54,107 bases of DNA from an uncultured Myxococcales bacterium. Its GTDB lineage: Bacteria > Myxococcota_A > Bradymonadia > UBA4248. The notes below the pieces were generated by a model. The model made no database searches, had not been told where the DNA came from, and saw nothing but the letters and a program-made list of their open reading frames with translations. The stretch is from contig CAMCLY010000004.1 of NCBI GenBank assembly GCA_945875805.1, positions 1 through 54,107 of the forward strand, in the 5' to 3' direction. Of this stretch, positions 1 to 8,332 are shown piece after piece. Every line of letters begins with the position of its first letter. Positions within the stretch are counted from its first letter, which is position 1. Position numbers and translations under genes: made by a program.

Positions 1-107
1 CCCCCATTCGGGCGCATTTCGGGGGGTGTGGGGGGACTTCGTCCCCCCACACACAAAAAAAAATCATCGGGGGGTGTGGGGGACTTCGTCCCCCCACACA
101 CAAAAAA
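1..107. repeat. Two tandem G-run/C-run hairpin repeats
   Basis: Two copies of a roughly 48-bp unit lie head to tail. Copy 1 has a perfect 12-bp stem (26-37 with 41-52, loop TTC); copy 2 has the same design (74-84 with 88-99) with one G fewer. Each is followed by an A run. The stretch just before copy 1 (CATTTCGGGGGG) matches the reverse complement of the element at 13367-13446, so these are partial members of the dispersed family described in the findings. The left edge is cut by the window. The rest of the gap to the first gene (108-261) shows only a ribosome binding site. Confidence 0.8.
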
Positions 108-261
108 AACTCAGAGAACAAAGCCCCCAGAACGAATTAAAATAGACTGCCTGCTGTGTTAGTCATACGTTTGGCGGACGCCCCAATATGGCCTCATCGC
201 ACGGTCTGTGGGCGAGCATCCCCGTCTTCGACATCGGTGCGATTGCGCAAAGGATTTTTTC

Positions 262-1776
262 ATGCATACAGGATTCGTCAAAACAGGCTTGTTCGCGTTT
301 GCGACTGCCGCACTTCTCTGTTCGTGCCTCTCGCGCGAAGTTCCACAAGACACCTCATCCACAGGCACGACCGCCTCTCAAAGCGCCCTTCCCACCGACC
401 TCAGCACGCTTGGCTCCCCCCAGGAAGTCGTCATGAAAAGCGGCGAATTGAGAATGACGATGGGCGACTACGAGGACTGCGTCGCCCTGCACCGGTTCCA
501 CGGAAGGATATTTTCAAAACGCGCCATGGCCAACCCGAGATTTCAGCGCGACGAAGCCAAACGGTGTTTTCAGACGATCATGCTCAAGGATTATGCGCAA
601 AAACATGCGCTTATGCCGACACAGGAAGATCGCCAGCGCGCGCTGGATGAAGCGATGAAACGCGCTGAGGCCGGCAACCGCGAACACCTGCTCAAACGCC
701 TCGAACTTTCGCCCGAACAGCTCGACCGCCTCATCGATTTGTCGCTCCTGCCCGCCCTGATGCAACGCCATCTCGTCATGTCGATGAACGACGCCGAAGC
801 CCGTGCCGCCTTCGACCTTGACGGTCGTCGTTACAGCATCGAACTCGCCGATTTCGAGAACGCTCCCACGGACGACGAAGTCGAGGAGTTCCTGCACGAA
901 CACGAAAAAGACCTCTCGACGTATTTCACCCAGCACCAGGAACTCCTGAGCGGCCCGCCCCATGCCGCGTTTATCCGAATGGGATTCCCCAAAAGCGGCG
1001 GCCCCGAAGACGCCGGGTCGATCAAGGCGGCCGAAGCCCTGCGCCTCACCGCCATCCAACATGGTGCAACGGGAGCAATCTCCGCCTGCCAGACACAAAA
1101 AGACGCCGGATGCGCCGTGTACAACGACGCCTCAAATCCCTACGTCGAAGCCCGAAACGAACACAATCTCTGGGCATTTCGCTCCCCCGAAGGCACCGTC
1201 TCGACCGTCATCCAGACGCCGACCAACGCCGACATCTGGATCCTCCAGTCCGTCGAGCCCCCCCAGCCCTATGACACCAACGATCCGGCCATCCGCCAAA
1301 AACTCGCCCGTCAGGCCATGATCGCATTGCAACCCGCCCCCCATCTCATCGACAAACTCAAGCCAGCCCTCACCGTCACCAACCCCGACCTCAAACAGAC
1401 GACCGAAGCGCTGGGCGGAAACTTCCGCTTCTTCGACGCCGTCCCCTATCTCAACCTCGTCGAACAAAAGCAAATCGAAAGTCCGGCCGTGATGAAAACC
1501 CTCTCCGAAATGACCCCATCCGAAATGCGCCTCTACTCCAACCCCGTCCTCGACAACGGCCGTGTGTACGTCTTTTTTGTCTCGCTGATGCAGCCCCCCA
1601 CCGATGCGGACTATGCGCAATACGGCGAGGCATGGCGAGCCCGAAAAGCCGCCGATCCCGCCCATCCCTTGACCACACAATGGCTTTCTTCAAACCTGCC
1701 CAACATGAGTACGCTCAATCTGGCACCCATCCAGGCCGAATACGGCGTGTTGCAACCCAACGGCACCATTCGATGA
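262..1776 (+). CDS. Parvulin-like (SurA/PpiD-type) lipoprotein, putative periplasmic folding factor
   Basis: A 504-residue protein starting at ATG 262, chosen because AAAGGA lies 7-8 bases upstream and the next residues form a signal ending in a lipobox (ALLCSC). In-frame codons from 208 would put extra residues before the signal. Residues about 60-180 are helical and charged, like the N-terminal chaperone part of SurA/PrsA proteins. Residues about 220-340 resemble a diverged parvulin peptidyl-prolyl isomerase domain, ending in the typical strand pattern AFRSPEGTVSTVIQT then DIWILQSVEP. Inferred role: lipid-anchored chaperone or isomerase for exported proteins. Several conserved parvulin residues are not obvious, so it may be chaperone only. 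It stands alone, with hairpins downstream. Confidence 0.7.
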   Translation: MHTGFVKTGLFAFATAALLCSCLSREVPQDTSSTGTTASQSALPTDLSTLGSPQEVVMKSGELRMTMGDYEDCVALHRFHGRIFSKRAMANPRFQRDEAKRCFQTIMLKDYAQKHALMPTQEDRQRALDEAMKRAEAGNREHLLKRLELSPEQLDRLIDLSLLPALMQRHLVMSMNDAEARAAFDLDGRRYSIELADFENAPTDDEVEEFLHEHEKDLSTYFTQHQELLSGPPHAAFIRMGFPKSGGPEDAGSIKAAEALRLTAIQHGATGAISACQTQKDAGCAVYNDASNPYVEARNEHNLWAFRSPEGTVSTVIQTPTNADIWILQSVEPPQPYDTNDPAIRQKLARQAMIALQPAPHLIDKLKPALTVTNPDLKQTTEALGGNFRFFDAVPYLNLVEQKQIESPAVMKTLSEMTPSEMRLYSNPVLDNGRVYVFFVSLMQPPTDADYAQYGEAWRARKAADPAHPLTTQWLSSNLPNMSTLNLAPIQAEYGVLQPNGTIR

Positions 1777-1790
1777 CAAGGCGTTCGCCC

Positions 1791-1866
1791 GGGGTGGGGG
1801 AAGTCTCCCCCTGAGCGGCTATCTCGGCTTCGCCTCAATACGCCGCTACCCCCTCTGCCCCACCCC
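1791..1866. repeat. Dispersed palindrome element, full two-hairpin form
   Basis: The first hairpin is GGGGGAAGTCTCCCCC. The second has outer arms AGCGGC and GCCGCT, a TAT/ATA pair with a bulged C on the right side, and a partly paired GGC-TTC-GCC centre. A CCCCCTCTGCCCC tail follows. Arms and flanks are almost the same as those at 38488-38565 and 48228-48290 (reverse strand); only the centres differ. Confidence 0.8.
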
Positions 1867-1870
1867 CTAT

Positions 1871-1897
1871 CCCCCTCCCCGCGGGAGGGGGATTTTT
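1871..1897 (+). terminator. Intrinsic terminator after the parvulin-like gene
   Basis: A 9-bp perfect stem CCCCCTCCC / GGGAGGGGG (1871-1879 with 1883-1891) is followed by ATTTTTCTTTT. Confidence 0.75.
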
Positions 1898-1928
1898 CTT
1901 TTCTCCCTTCCGGAACAAAAGGCACGGA

Positions 1929-1997
1929 ATGGCTTTACACCGTGTTGTTTTGCATTCCGACGATGGATTATTGCAACCCGACGGCGCGATCCGTTAA
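1929..1997 (+). pseudogene. Possible displaced tail of the parvulin-like gene
   Basis: A 22-codon open frame ends in LLQPDGAIR then TAA. The parvulin-like gene ends in VLQPNGTIR then TGA. About 20 of the last 27 bases agree, and a terminator follows directly at 2002-2029. It has no clear ribosome binding site and is unlikely to be a gene by itself. It may be the remnant of an older 3' end pushed away when the palindrome element and the 1871 terminator arrived, or a partial duplication. The match is short, so chance convergence cannot be excluded. Confidence 0.4.
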
Positions 1998-2001
1998 ACA
2001 T

Positions 2002-2029
2002 GCCACCGCGCAAATGCGCGGCTTTTTTG
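2002..2029 (+). terminator. Intrinsic terminator
   Basis: The stem CCGCGC / GCGCGG (2006-2011 with 2016-2021) with loop AAAT runs into CTTTTTTG. It lies just after the displaced tail and just before the ribosome binding site of the FG-GAP gene. Confidence 0.7.
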
Positions 2030-2055
2030 TCTTTCTCCCGTAGGAAGTGACACAC

Positions 2056-4917
2056 ATGAAGAAGAGATGGATGTCGGCGGTGGCCGTATCGTGGATAGTG
2101 TTTCCGCTGTTTGCCTGGGCGCAGTCCTCGTCTGAGGAATCGTGGCATCTCGACACCGGCCGCATCATAGGCGGCAGTTCGCAGGAATCCGGGGTGCGTC
2201 TCATGGATCCGGTGATGCTGGATTGGGATGGCGACGGTATCGACGACGTGGTGTTTGGCGCGCCGGCGGCCGCCCCCAACGGGGTCTCCAACGCCGGGAG
2301 CCTGTACGTCCTGGCCGGCAAACGCGACCGGACTTTCTCGGGAACCCTCGACATGACGTACTGGGACAGCTTTGACTGGCGGTTTGACGGCCATACGCCA
2401 AACGGACAGCTCGGCATGCAACTCTACGTCGGCGATTTTAACGGCGACGGCAAAAAAGATCTGGCCGTCGCCGAACCCGGCGCCAGCGGGGCCGTCTACC
2501 TGTTCTATGGCGGCAAAAAGCGCGACCGCGGAATCTATGACGCCGCCAGCCAGGGCGCGGCGGACGTCACGTTTTTTTCGTCCGAACCCGGATCGTGGCT
2601 GGGCCTGTCGGGTTGCGTGGGCGACTTCAATCGCGACGGCATCGACGACCTGGCCCTGGCGTCGATCTCCAAAAATTCGACGTTCGGCACCCTCGTCAGC
2701 CAAATGACCGTCGTGACCATGCGCAGCCAGTGGGACAAACCGCGCTATGACCTCGGGAGCAAACTCAACGGCAAAACCGTACTTTCGCGTTCGATTTCGG
2801 GTTCCGCGCGCGTCGTCCACTCGTGTACGGCCGGTGATTTTAACGACGATGGCGTGCCCGACATCGCCCTTGGAATGCCGATGGACAGCGTCCAGAAACA
2901 AAAAGCGGCGGGCAGCGTGACCGTGATCTATCACCCCAGCAAATACAGCGGAACCACGATCGACCTGAGCGTGCTCGACCCCAAACACGGCATCCGCATC
3001 TTTGGCACTCAGACGAACGCCCAGTTCGGGACATCCCTGGCGGCGGGCGACTTCACGGGGGACGGGCGCGACGACCTCGCAGTGTCGTCGCCCAACTTTT
3101 TGTCCAAAGGCCCCGAAAACGAAGGCTTGGTGACGATTCTGGACGGCAACCATTTTCCGACCGAATCGACGGAAATCCCTCAAGAGGGCGTCATTCGCCT
3201 GGTGGGCAAAGGGGGACAGTTCGGGCACCGCGTCCAAAGCGTCGACGTCAACGGGGACGCGCGCGCAGATCTCGTGGTGTCGGCACCAGGGGCAGGACAA
3301 CTCCAGGACGGCGCCCTGTCGATATGGTTGGGCGGACCGCATTTTGCCGAAATGACGGCCCAAAGCGCACGCGCCGACGTCGAGATTCTCGGCGGCGACT
3401 TCATGGGATTTGGCGTCGGGGCGGCGTTTGGCGACTGGAATGGAGACGGCAAAAAAGACGCCGTCATCCGCACGACCGCCGACCCGATGCAGCGCGCCGC
3501 CACCGGGGCTTATGCCGTGCTGGGAAACGTCGCCGAAATGCCGGCAACAAGCACGATTCACGACAACTTTTTGACCATTGTCGCCCCAAGCCGCGGCGGC
3601 GCGTTGTCCGTTTCTCCACGTCGCGTCTCGCTCCATGGCAAAACGTACACGGCATGGTTCTCGCCGCAAGGGCTCGGAAACCGCAGCGTGATATGCCTCG
3701 TCGAGACGACTCGCGGGACGCAGGACGACATCGCCGTATCGTCGACGCAAAGTTGCGACCTTCAAATCGTCGGGCCCGAAAACGCCCCCATCGCCGATTT
3801 TGCGCTGAACGCATCGCCCACGCTCAAACCGCAACTCACGGTCAGCATCCCGACGATGCCGCTCAAAAACGCCACGGGGGTGGTGGCCGTCATGGCGCTG
3901 CCCGAAGAACTGCCCAACCCGCTCGTGCTGAACCTCAACGAAAAGACGCTCGGAACGCAGGCGCAGACCTTTGTCCTGAGCGGCGAAGGCGCATCAAACC
4001 TCGGGATTCACGTGGAATGGTCGGATCTCGATCAGGACGGCTATGAAGACCTCATCATCGGCGCGCCGGGGCGTACGATTGACGCCGACGAATCCGGCAG
4101 CGTTTTCATCGTCAAAGGCAAGCTCGACCGGCGCCCGGGATTTTATGAACTGACCGGTTCCGACGTCATCGAATACGACGGTTTTCTCGACGAGCGCCTC
4201 GGCGACGCATGGCAAATCGTCGACTTCGACGGCGACGGCAAAAAAGACCTCCTCCTGCACGCGCAGCGCGCGGCCCACACGGCCGGCAGCAATTACGCCT
4301 CGCTGTATGTGGTGTACTCGGCGGGGTATCGCCAGCCCAAGGTGTACAATGTCCGAACGCCGGATGTCGGCGCCATGCAAATCATCGCGGCCCAGCCGCA
4401 AACGCAGCTCGCCATCATCCCGCAGACGGTCGATCTCAACGGCGACGGCCTCGACGACGTCATTCTCATGTCGACGAATTACCGCGCCGGGCTTCAGAAA
4501 GAAGGCGCCATCTACGGTCTGTTTGCCTCCCCCGACCACAAGTCCGGACAGCTCGATTTATCCAAATCCTCGCACGCGGGATTTTTCTACACGCCGGCGC
4601 GCAACGAAAGGATCATCGACGGACGATTCGTGCGCCGTGAAGGCCGCCTCCAATTTTATGTGGCGACGGCCGACGCGACGACGGGAACCACGACGACGCT
4701 CGATGCGTTGGTCACCTCGGACGGAGACGCCTTTGTGGGGAGCTATATCCAGGGCCAACTGATGCGCGTGCGGCCCCAGGCGCGACTGAAAAAAGTGACG
4801 CGATTTTCGGTTTTTGCCGACGAAGCGAGGCAAAACGATGAAGTTTGGCTTATATTCCCGCACGACGGCGTGACGATGTCGGGCCAGGGAACGGCCCAGA
4901 AAGTCCGCCCTGACTGA
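2056..4917 (+). CDS. Exported FG-GAP repeat (integrin-alpha-like beta-propeller) protein
   Basis: A 953-residue protein. ATG 2056 is preferred over GTG 2047 because AGGAAG at 2042-2047 is spaced 8 bases from it and the signal peptide MKKRWMSAVAVSW...AWA|Q follows at once. At least ten calcium-binding FG-GAP loops are visible, for example DWDGDGIDDVVFGAP, DFNGDGKKDLAVAEP, DFNRDGIDDLALAS, DFTGDGRDDLAVSSP, DLDQDGYEDLIIGAP and DLNGDGLDDVILMS. The first seven are in residues about 55-480 and the last three in about 660-810, with a less clear middle part. This suggests two beta-propellers. Such proteins sit in the periplasm or on the cell surface and bind Ca2+; adhesion is typical but not shown here. 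There is no anchor or sorting tail. Palindromes follow the stop codon. Confidence 0.9.
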   Translation: MKKRWMSAVAVSWIVFPLFAWAQSSSEESWHLDTGRIIGGSSQESGVRLMDPVMLDWDGDGIDDVVFGAPAAAPNGVSNAGSLYVLAGKRDRTFSGTLDMTYWDSFDWRFDGHTPNGQLGMQLYVGDFNGDGKKDLAVAEPGASGAVYLFYGGKKRDRGIYDAASQGAADVTFFSSEPGSWLGLSGCVGDFNRDGIDDLALASISKNSTFGTLVSQMTVVTMRSQWDKPRYDLGSKLNGKTVLSRSISGSARVVHSCTAGDFNDDGVPDIALGMPMDSVQKQKAAGSVTVIYHPSKYSGTTIDLSVLDPKHGIRIFGTQTNAQFGTSLAAGDFTGDGRDDLAVSSPNFLSKGPENEGLVTILDGNHFPTESTEIPQEGVIRLVGKGGQFGHRVQSVDVNGDARADLVVSAPGAGQLQDGALSIWLGGPHFAEMTAQSARADVEILGGDFMGFGVGAAFGDWNGDGKKDAVIRTTADPMQRAATGAYAVLGNVAEMPATSTIHDNFLTIVAPSRGGALSVSPRRVSLHGKTYTAWFSPQGLGNRSVICLVETTRGTQDDIAVSSTQSCDLQIVGPENAPIADFALNASPTLKPQLTVSIPTMPLKNATGVVAVMALPEELPNPLVLNLNEKTLGTQAQTFVLSGEGASNLGIHVEWSDLDQDGYEDLIIGAPGRTIDADESGSVFIVKGKLDRRPGFYELTGSDVIEYDGFLDERLGDAWQIVDFDGDGKKDLLLHAQRAAHTAGSNYASLYVVYSAGYRQPKVYNVRTPDVGAMQIIAAQPQTQLAIIPQTVDLNGDGLDDVILMSTNYRAGLQKEGAIYGLFASPDHKSGQLDLSKSSHAGFFYTPARNERIIDGRFVRREGRLQFYVATADATTGTTTTLDALVTSDGDAFVGSYIQGQLMRVRPQARLKKVTRFSVFADEARQNDEVWLIFPHDGVTMSGQGTAQKVRPD

Positions 4918-4936
4918 CGTACTGGCCCATACCAAA

Positions 4937-5014
4937 GGCGGCGGCGTATTGAGGCCCAGGCCGAAATAGCCGCCGCGCCCGGGCCGTATGCGCATGGGCG
5001 CATAGGCCGGGCCC
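4937..5014. repeat. Dispersed palindrome element, two bulged hairpins
   Basis: Hairpin 1: GCGGCGGC, bulged G, TATT ... AATA, GCCGCCGC (4938-4950 with 4965-4976). Hairpin 2: GGCC, bulged G, TATGCGC, loop ATGG, GCGCATA, GGCC (4982-5008). On the minus strand both read as TAT...ATAC. The element lies just after the FG-GAP gene. Confidence 0.8.
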
Positions 5015-5117
5015 CAAAAGCATCCCCATATCATGGAAAGTTTGCCCCATGGTCATGCGGCGTTAGACTGTCGGCATGTGTGCAACGCGCGACTGGCGCA
5101 AAATGGAGAGAGTTCTA

Positions 5118-5429
5118 GTGAAAGAGAAAGAAACGCAAAAACAGAAGCAGGTACACACGACGACCACAACGACATCCCAACCCGAAGCAACTCCGTATTC
5201 GTTGCTCGAACCCGTCGAGGAGAAAGTCATACGCATGCGCTACGGACTGTCGGAAGCCGATGACAAGAAACTCGAGTACGCGCTGGGCGCCAGCGAGGAT
5301 ACGCGCATTCGCGTGACCTTGATGGAAGCGGGGAACATTCAGGCCCTCGACGGGGATGTGCCGGTGGCGGCGGGGACGGATCCCAAGGCCCTGCTTCGCT
5401 TCGTGACAAGCCGGAACACGGACATCTGA
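5118..5429 (+). CDS. Small protein resembling sigma-70 region 4.1
   Basis: A 103-residue protein. GTG 5118 is chosen because GGAGAGAG sits about 5 bases upstream; ATG 5103 would overlap that site. Residues 1-30 are charged and Thr/Gln-rich. The segment LEPVEEKVIRMRYGLSEADD closely resembles the first helix of sigma-70 region 4 (in RpoD: REEKVLRMRFGI). The helix-turn-helix that should follow is absent; instead comes a strand-like part (DTRIRVTLMEAGNIQAL) and an acidic tail. It could bind core RNA polymerase or be an anti-sigma-like factor; that is inference from one short motif. It overlaps the next gene by one base (TGATG), so the two are translationally coupled. Confidence 0.6.
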   Translation: MKEKETQKQKQVHTTTTTTSQPEATPYSLLEPVEEKVIRMRYGLSEADDKKLEYALGASEDTRIRVTLMEAGNIQALDGDVPVAAGTDPKALLRFVTSRNTDI

Positions 5430-6100
5430 TGTTTACGCAACGTCAGATTGCACTCGGCGGTTTTTTGGGTGTGTACGCGGGGTGTATGGCTCTGACGGCG
5501 AATTTTATGCGACTTGGGTATCGTCGGGGGGCGTTTGTCGGCGTGGGATTCGGGACGCTGACGCATCTTCTGGTGGCATGGGTGTATTTTGCGCTGTCTG
5601 CGTATATCAGCCAATGGCAGGACGACGTTCTGTGGCGCGAGTGGACGACGGTGGCGTGGATGGCGGGATGCGCCCTGATCATTCAGGGGCTTTCGTCGGC
5701 GGGCTGCGTGCTCATGGGGCGGTATTTTATGGCGCCGGCCCGGTCGGGCGACGCCTTTGATCGGGCGGGACTGCTGGCCAGGCTCAAGGCACGCGACACG
5801 GGAAAACGCTCGGTGGTGCACGACGTGGTGCAGATCCTCGAACGGGACGCGGGGCTGCCGGCCCGGCGGTTCTCGACGGGATGGATCGTCGGGTTCGGCG
5901 TGCTTTCGGCCATGGCCCATGCGGCATGGCTGTCGCTCCTGACTCAGGCGAGTCTCGAAGTGATTTTCTGGGGGATAGAGATGGACGCGAGATGGGTGGG
6001 AAGGCTGGCGCTCCGGTTTGCGGTGCCGTTCGCGGTGCTGGTGCTGGCGCAACTTTCGGCGCTTGCGGTGTTTGGATGCAGGGACGGCAAAACCGAATAA
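5429..6100 (+). CDS. Multi-pass inner-membrane protein of unknown function
   Basis: A 223-residue protein with about five hydrophobic segments (roughly residues 8-26, 35-58, 72-95, 155-178 and 195-215). A charged cytoplasmic stretch between segments 3 and 4 (about 105-145) contains KRSVVHDVVQILERD. No family is recognised. Its ATG overlaps the stop of the sigma-like gene, which points to linked production. An 87-base gap separates it from nadB, with no terminator seen, so nadB may be co-transcribed. Confidence 0.7.
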   Translation: MFTQRQIALGGFLGVYAGCMALTANFMRLGYRRGAFVGVGFGTLTHLLVAWVYFALSAYISQWQDDVLWREWTTVAWMAGCALIIQGLSSAGCVLMGRYFMAPARSGDAFDRAGLLARLKARDTGKRSVVHDVVQILERDAGLPARRFSTGWIVGFGVLSAMAHAAWLSLLTQASLEVIFWGIEMDARWVGRLALRFAVPFAVLVLAQLSALAVFGCRDGKTE

Positions 6101-6187
6101 AAACCGTACAAAAAATCCTGCACTGAATGTAGAAGGGCGCACGACTCGCGGGGGAATTTTCTTCCATATAAGAGGAGACGTGCGCAA

Positions 6188-7723
6188 ATGCATAAAATAG
6201 AAGCGGATGTCGTCATCATAGGCGGAGGTATAGCGGGCCTTTCGGCGGCGCTTGGACTGCCCGATCGCCGGGTGGCCGTGGTGACGAAAGCGAGTTTTGG
6301 CAAAGGAGGATCGACGCCGATCGCGCAAGGCGGGATAGCGTGTGCGATGGGGAAGGACGATTCGCCGGAGCTTCATGCGGCCGACACGCTGGTGGCAGGG
6401 GACGGCCTTTCGGTATCGGAGTGTGTGACGCTTCTGACCAAAGAAGGTCCGGAACAAATCCGCCGACTCATCGAAGCGGGCGCCAACTTTGACCGGACCG
6501 AAGACGGCGAGCTCTCGTTTGGACGCGAAGCGGCCCACTGCCGGCGCCGTATTTTGCACGCCAACGGCGACAGCACCGGCGCCGAGGTCGAACGCGCGCT
6601 GGTGGCCGCCGTGCGCCGCAACGCGGCGATTCAAATCATCGAAGACTGTTATGTGGCCGATCTCGTCATGGCGGACGGCCAGGTGGCGGGCGTGCGCGGC
6701 ATCTTCAACGCAACGGGCGAACGCATCGAAGTACAGGCGCCCGCCGTCGTGCTGGCGTGCGGCGGCATCGGGCGAATCTACCGATACACGACGAACCCCG
6801 TCGAATCCGTCGGCGACGGACTGGCCATTGCGGCGCGATGCGGGGCCGTCCTCAGTGACGTCGAGTTCGTCCAGTTCCACCCCACGGCGCTCAACACGAG
6901 CCTCGACCCGCTCCCCCTCCTGACCGAGGCGTTGCGCGGCGAAGGCGCCGTGCTCCTCGCCAACGGCCGGCGTTTCATGCCCGACCTCCACAAAGACGCC
7001 GAACTCGCCCCGCGCGACGTCGTCGCGCGCGGAATTTGGGCCCAGCAACAAAAAAGACTCGACGTCTTCCTCGACGCCAGAACGATTGGCGAGCGGTTCC
7101 CGCAAAAATTCCCAACCGTGTTTGCGTTCTGTCAACAGGCAGGTCTCGACCCGCGCACCGACATGCTGCCGATATCGCCAGCGGCGCACTACCACATGGG
7201 GGGCGTGAGCGTCGACGCCAACGGGCGGACCAACGTCCCCGGACTGTGGGCGTGCGGCGAGGTCTCGGCAACGGGCGTCCACGGCGCAAATCGACTGGCG
7301 AGCAACTCCCTGCTGGAAGGACTCGTCTTTGGCGCCCGCGTCAGCCTGGACATTTCGCGTTCCATCGCCCCCGGCTCGCGCCCTGTGTGCCCCGACGTCG
7401 AAATGAAACCGCGCCCGACGTTCATCACCCCCGATGAAGCCCCCCTGGCGCAACGCCTGCGCGACACGATGTGGAACGACGTCGGACTCGTCCGAAACGC
7501 CCAGAGCATGACGCACGCCCTCCAAGTCTTTGACGAAATTTCAGCCCAGACCCCGCAGTCGATCATGTTATGCCACATGATCGACGCCGCGCGCATCATC
7601 ACACAGGCCGCGCTGGCCCGCAAAGAAAGCCGCGGCGGCCATTACCGAAGCGATTACCCCGAACATGATCCCCATTCCCAGCACCATCCCTTTGTCTACA
7701 CCGGCAACGGCCCGTGGTGCTAG
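6188..7723 (+). CDS. nadB: L-aspartate oxidase
   Basis: A 511-residue FAD enzyme of the succinate dehydrogenase/fumarate reductase flavoprotein family. It oxidises L-aspartate to iminoaspartate in de novo NAD synthesis, in the cytoplasm. The N-terminal FAD-binding motif GGGIAGLSAAL is at residues 12-22. The substrate region carries HCRRRILHANGDSTG, where NadB differs from fumarate reductases. The FAD-binding end (ACGEVSATGVHGANRLASNS) and the C-terminal helical part (LRDTMWNDVGLVRNAQSM) are complete, though the tail is slightly short. GAGGAGA precedes the start. No nadA or nadC is in the window. A membrane protein and a slyD-like gene follow at 18- and 27-base gaps, probably as one operon. 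Confidence 0.93.
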   Translation: MHKIEADVVIIGGGIAGLSAALGLPDRRVAVVTKASFGKGGSTPIAQGGIACAMGKDDSPELHAADTLVAGDGLSVSECVTLLTKEGPEQIRRLIEAGANFDRTEDGELSFGREAAHCRRRILHANGDSTGAEVERALVAAVRRNAAIQIIEDCYVADLVMADGQVAGVRGIFNATGERIEVQAPAVVLACGGIGRIYRYTTNPVESVGDGLAIAARCGAVLSDVEFVQFHPTALNTSLDPLPLLTEALRGEGAVLLANGRRFMPDLHKDAELAPRDVVARGIWAQQQKRLDVFLDARTIGERFPQKFPTVFAFCQQAGLDPRTDMLPISPAAHYHMGGVSVDANGRTNVPGLWACGEVSATGVHGANRLASNSLLEGLVFGARVSLDISRSIAPGSRPVCPDVEMKPRPTFITPDEAPLAQRLRDTMWNDVGLVRNAQSMTHALQVFDEISAQTPQSIMLCHMIDAARIITQAALARKESRGGHYRSDYPEHDPHSQHHPFVYTGNGPWC

Positions 7724-7741
7724 CTCAAGACCCTGGCTCTT

Positions 7742-8305
7742 ATGACCCGATACCAACTCGCATGCGACAAACGCATCACCCTGCTCGCCATTCTCCTCGA
7801 AGCCGCCATGGTCGTGGCGTGTGTCTTTCTGGCCGATGCCGTCGCCGAAACGATCTTTCACATCCCAACGATGATGGCCTCGCACGTCTCCATGACGACG
7901 GCCCTCATCGCCGTCGGGGTGCTGCAATACCTCATCGTCGCGACAGAACTCATCGCGCGTCACCGTGACGCCCACTGCGGGTTCACCCTCCCTCTCGTCT
8001 TTATTCCAGGCGGGCTCATCCTGCGCACGTTCCTCGTGACGGGATGCAATCTGGCGGTCATCACCCTCAAACTCCTCGTCTACTTCGTCTCCGTCCTCCT
8101 GGCGTTCGCCTTCCAAATCCTCCGCGTCAACAAACACCTCGGATCCGCTCGCCTCGTCGATCTCACCGATCGCCTCCTCGAACCCGTCGAAATCGCCGCC
8201 AACCGACTCTACAACGCCCTGTATTTCAATAAAATCCGCGCCAACACGAGCGTCTTCACCGCCGTCTTCAACGGCTCCCTGAGCCTCTGGTGCATCAACC
8301 ACTGA
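7742..8305 (+). CDS. Small multi-pass membrane protein of unknown function
   Basis: A 187-residue protein with about four hydrophobic segments (residues about 10-30, 45-66, 82-100 and 104-124). A cytoplasmic tail follows (VDLTDRLLEPVEIAANRLY). No family is recognised. It begins 18 bases after nadB and ends 27 bases before the SlyD-like gene, so the three are probably one transcript. There is no strong ribosome binding site, so coupling to nadB is likely. Confidence 0.7.
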   Translation: MTRYQLACDKRITLLAILLEAAMVVACVFLADAVAETIFHIPTMMASHVSMTTALIAVGVLQYLIVATELIARHRDAHCGFTLPLVFIPGGLILRTFLVTGCNLAVITLKLLVYFVSVLLAFAFQILRVNKHLGSARLVDLTDRLLEPVEIAANRLYNALYFNKIRANTSVFTAVFNGSLSLWCINH

Positions 8306-8332
8306 CGCCCGGCGCAAACCCTGGTGCTTATC

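Noticed and set aside
1867-3834. 655-codon open frame on the minus strand opposite the FG-GAP gene
   Set aside because: It runs through the terminators at 1871 and 2002 and lies opposite strong FG-GAP motifs. It is an artefact of GC-rich codon use.
5339-7525. 728-codon minus-strand frame opposite nadB
   Set aside because: It covers the nadB cofactor motifs and has no start signal; shadow of a real gene.
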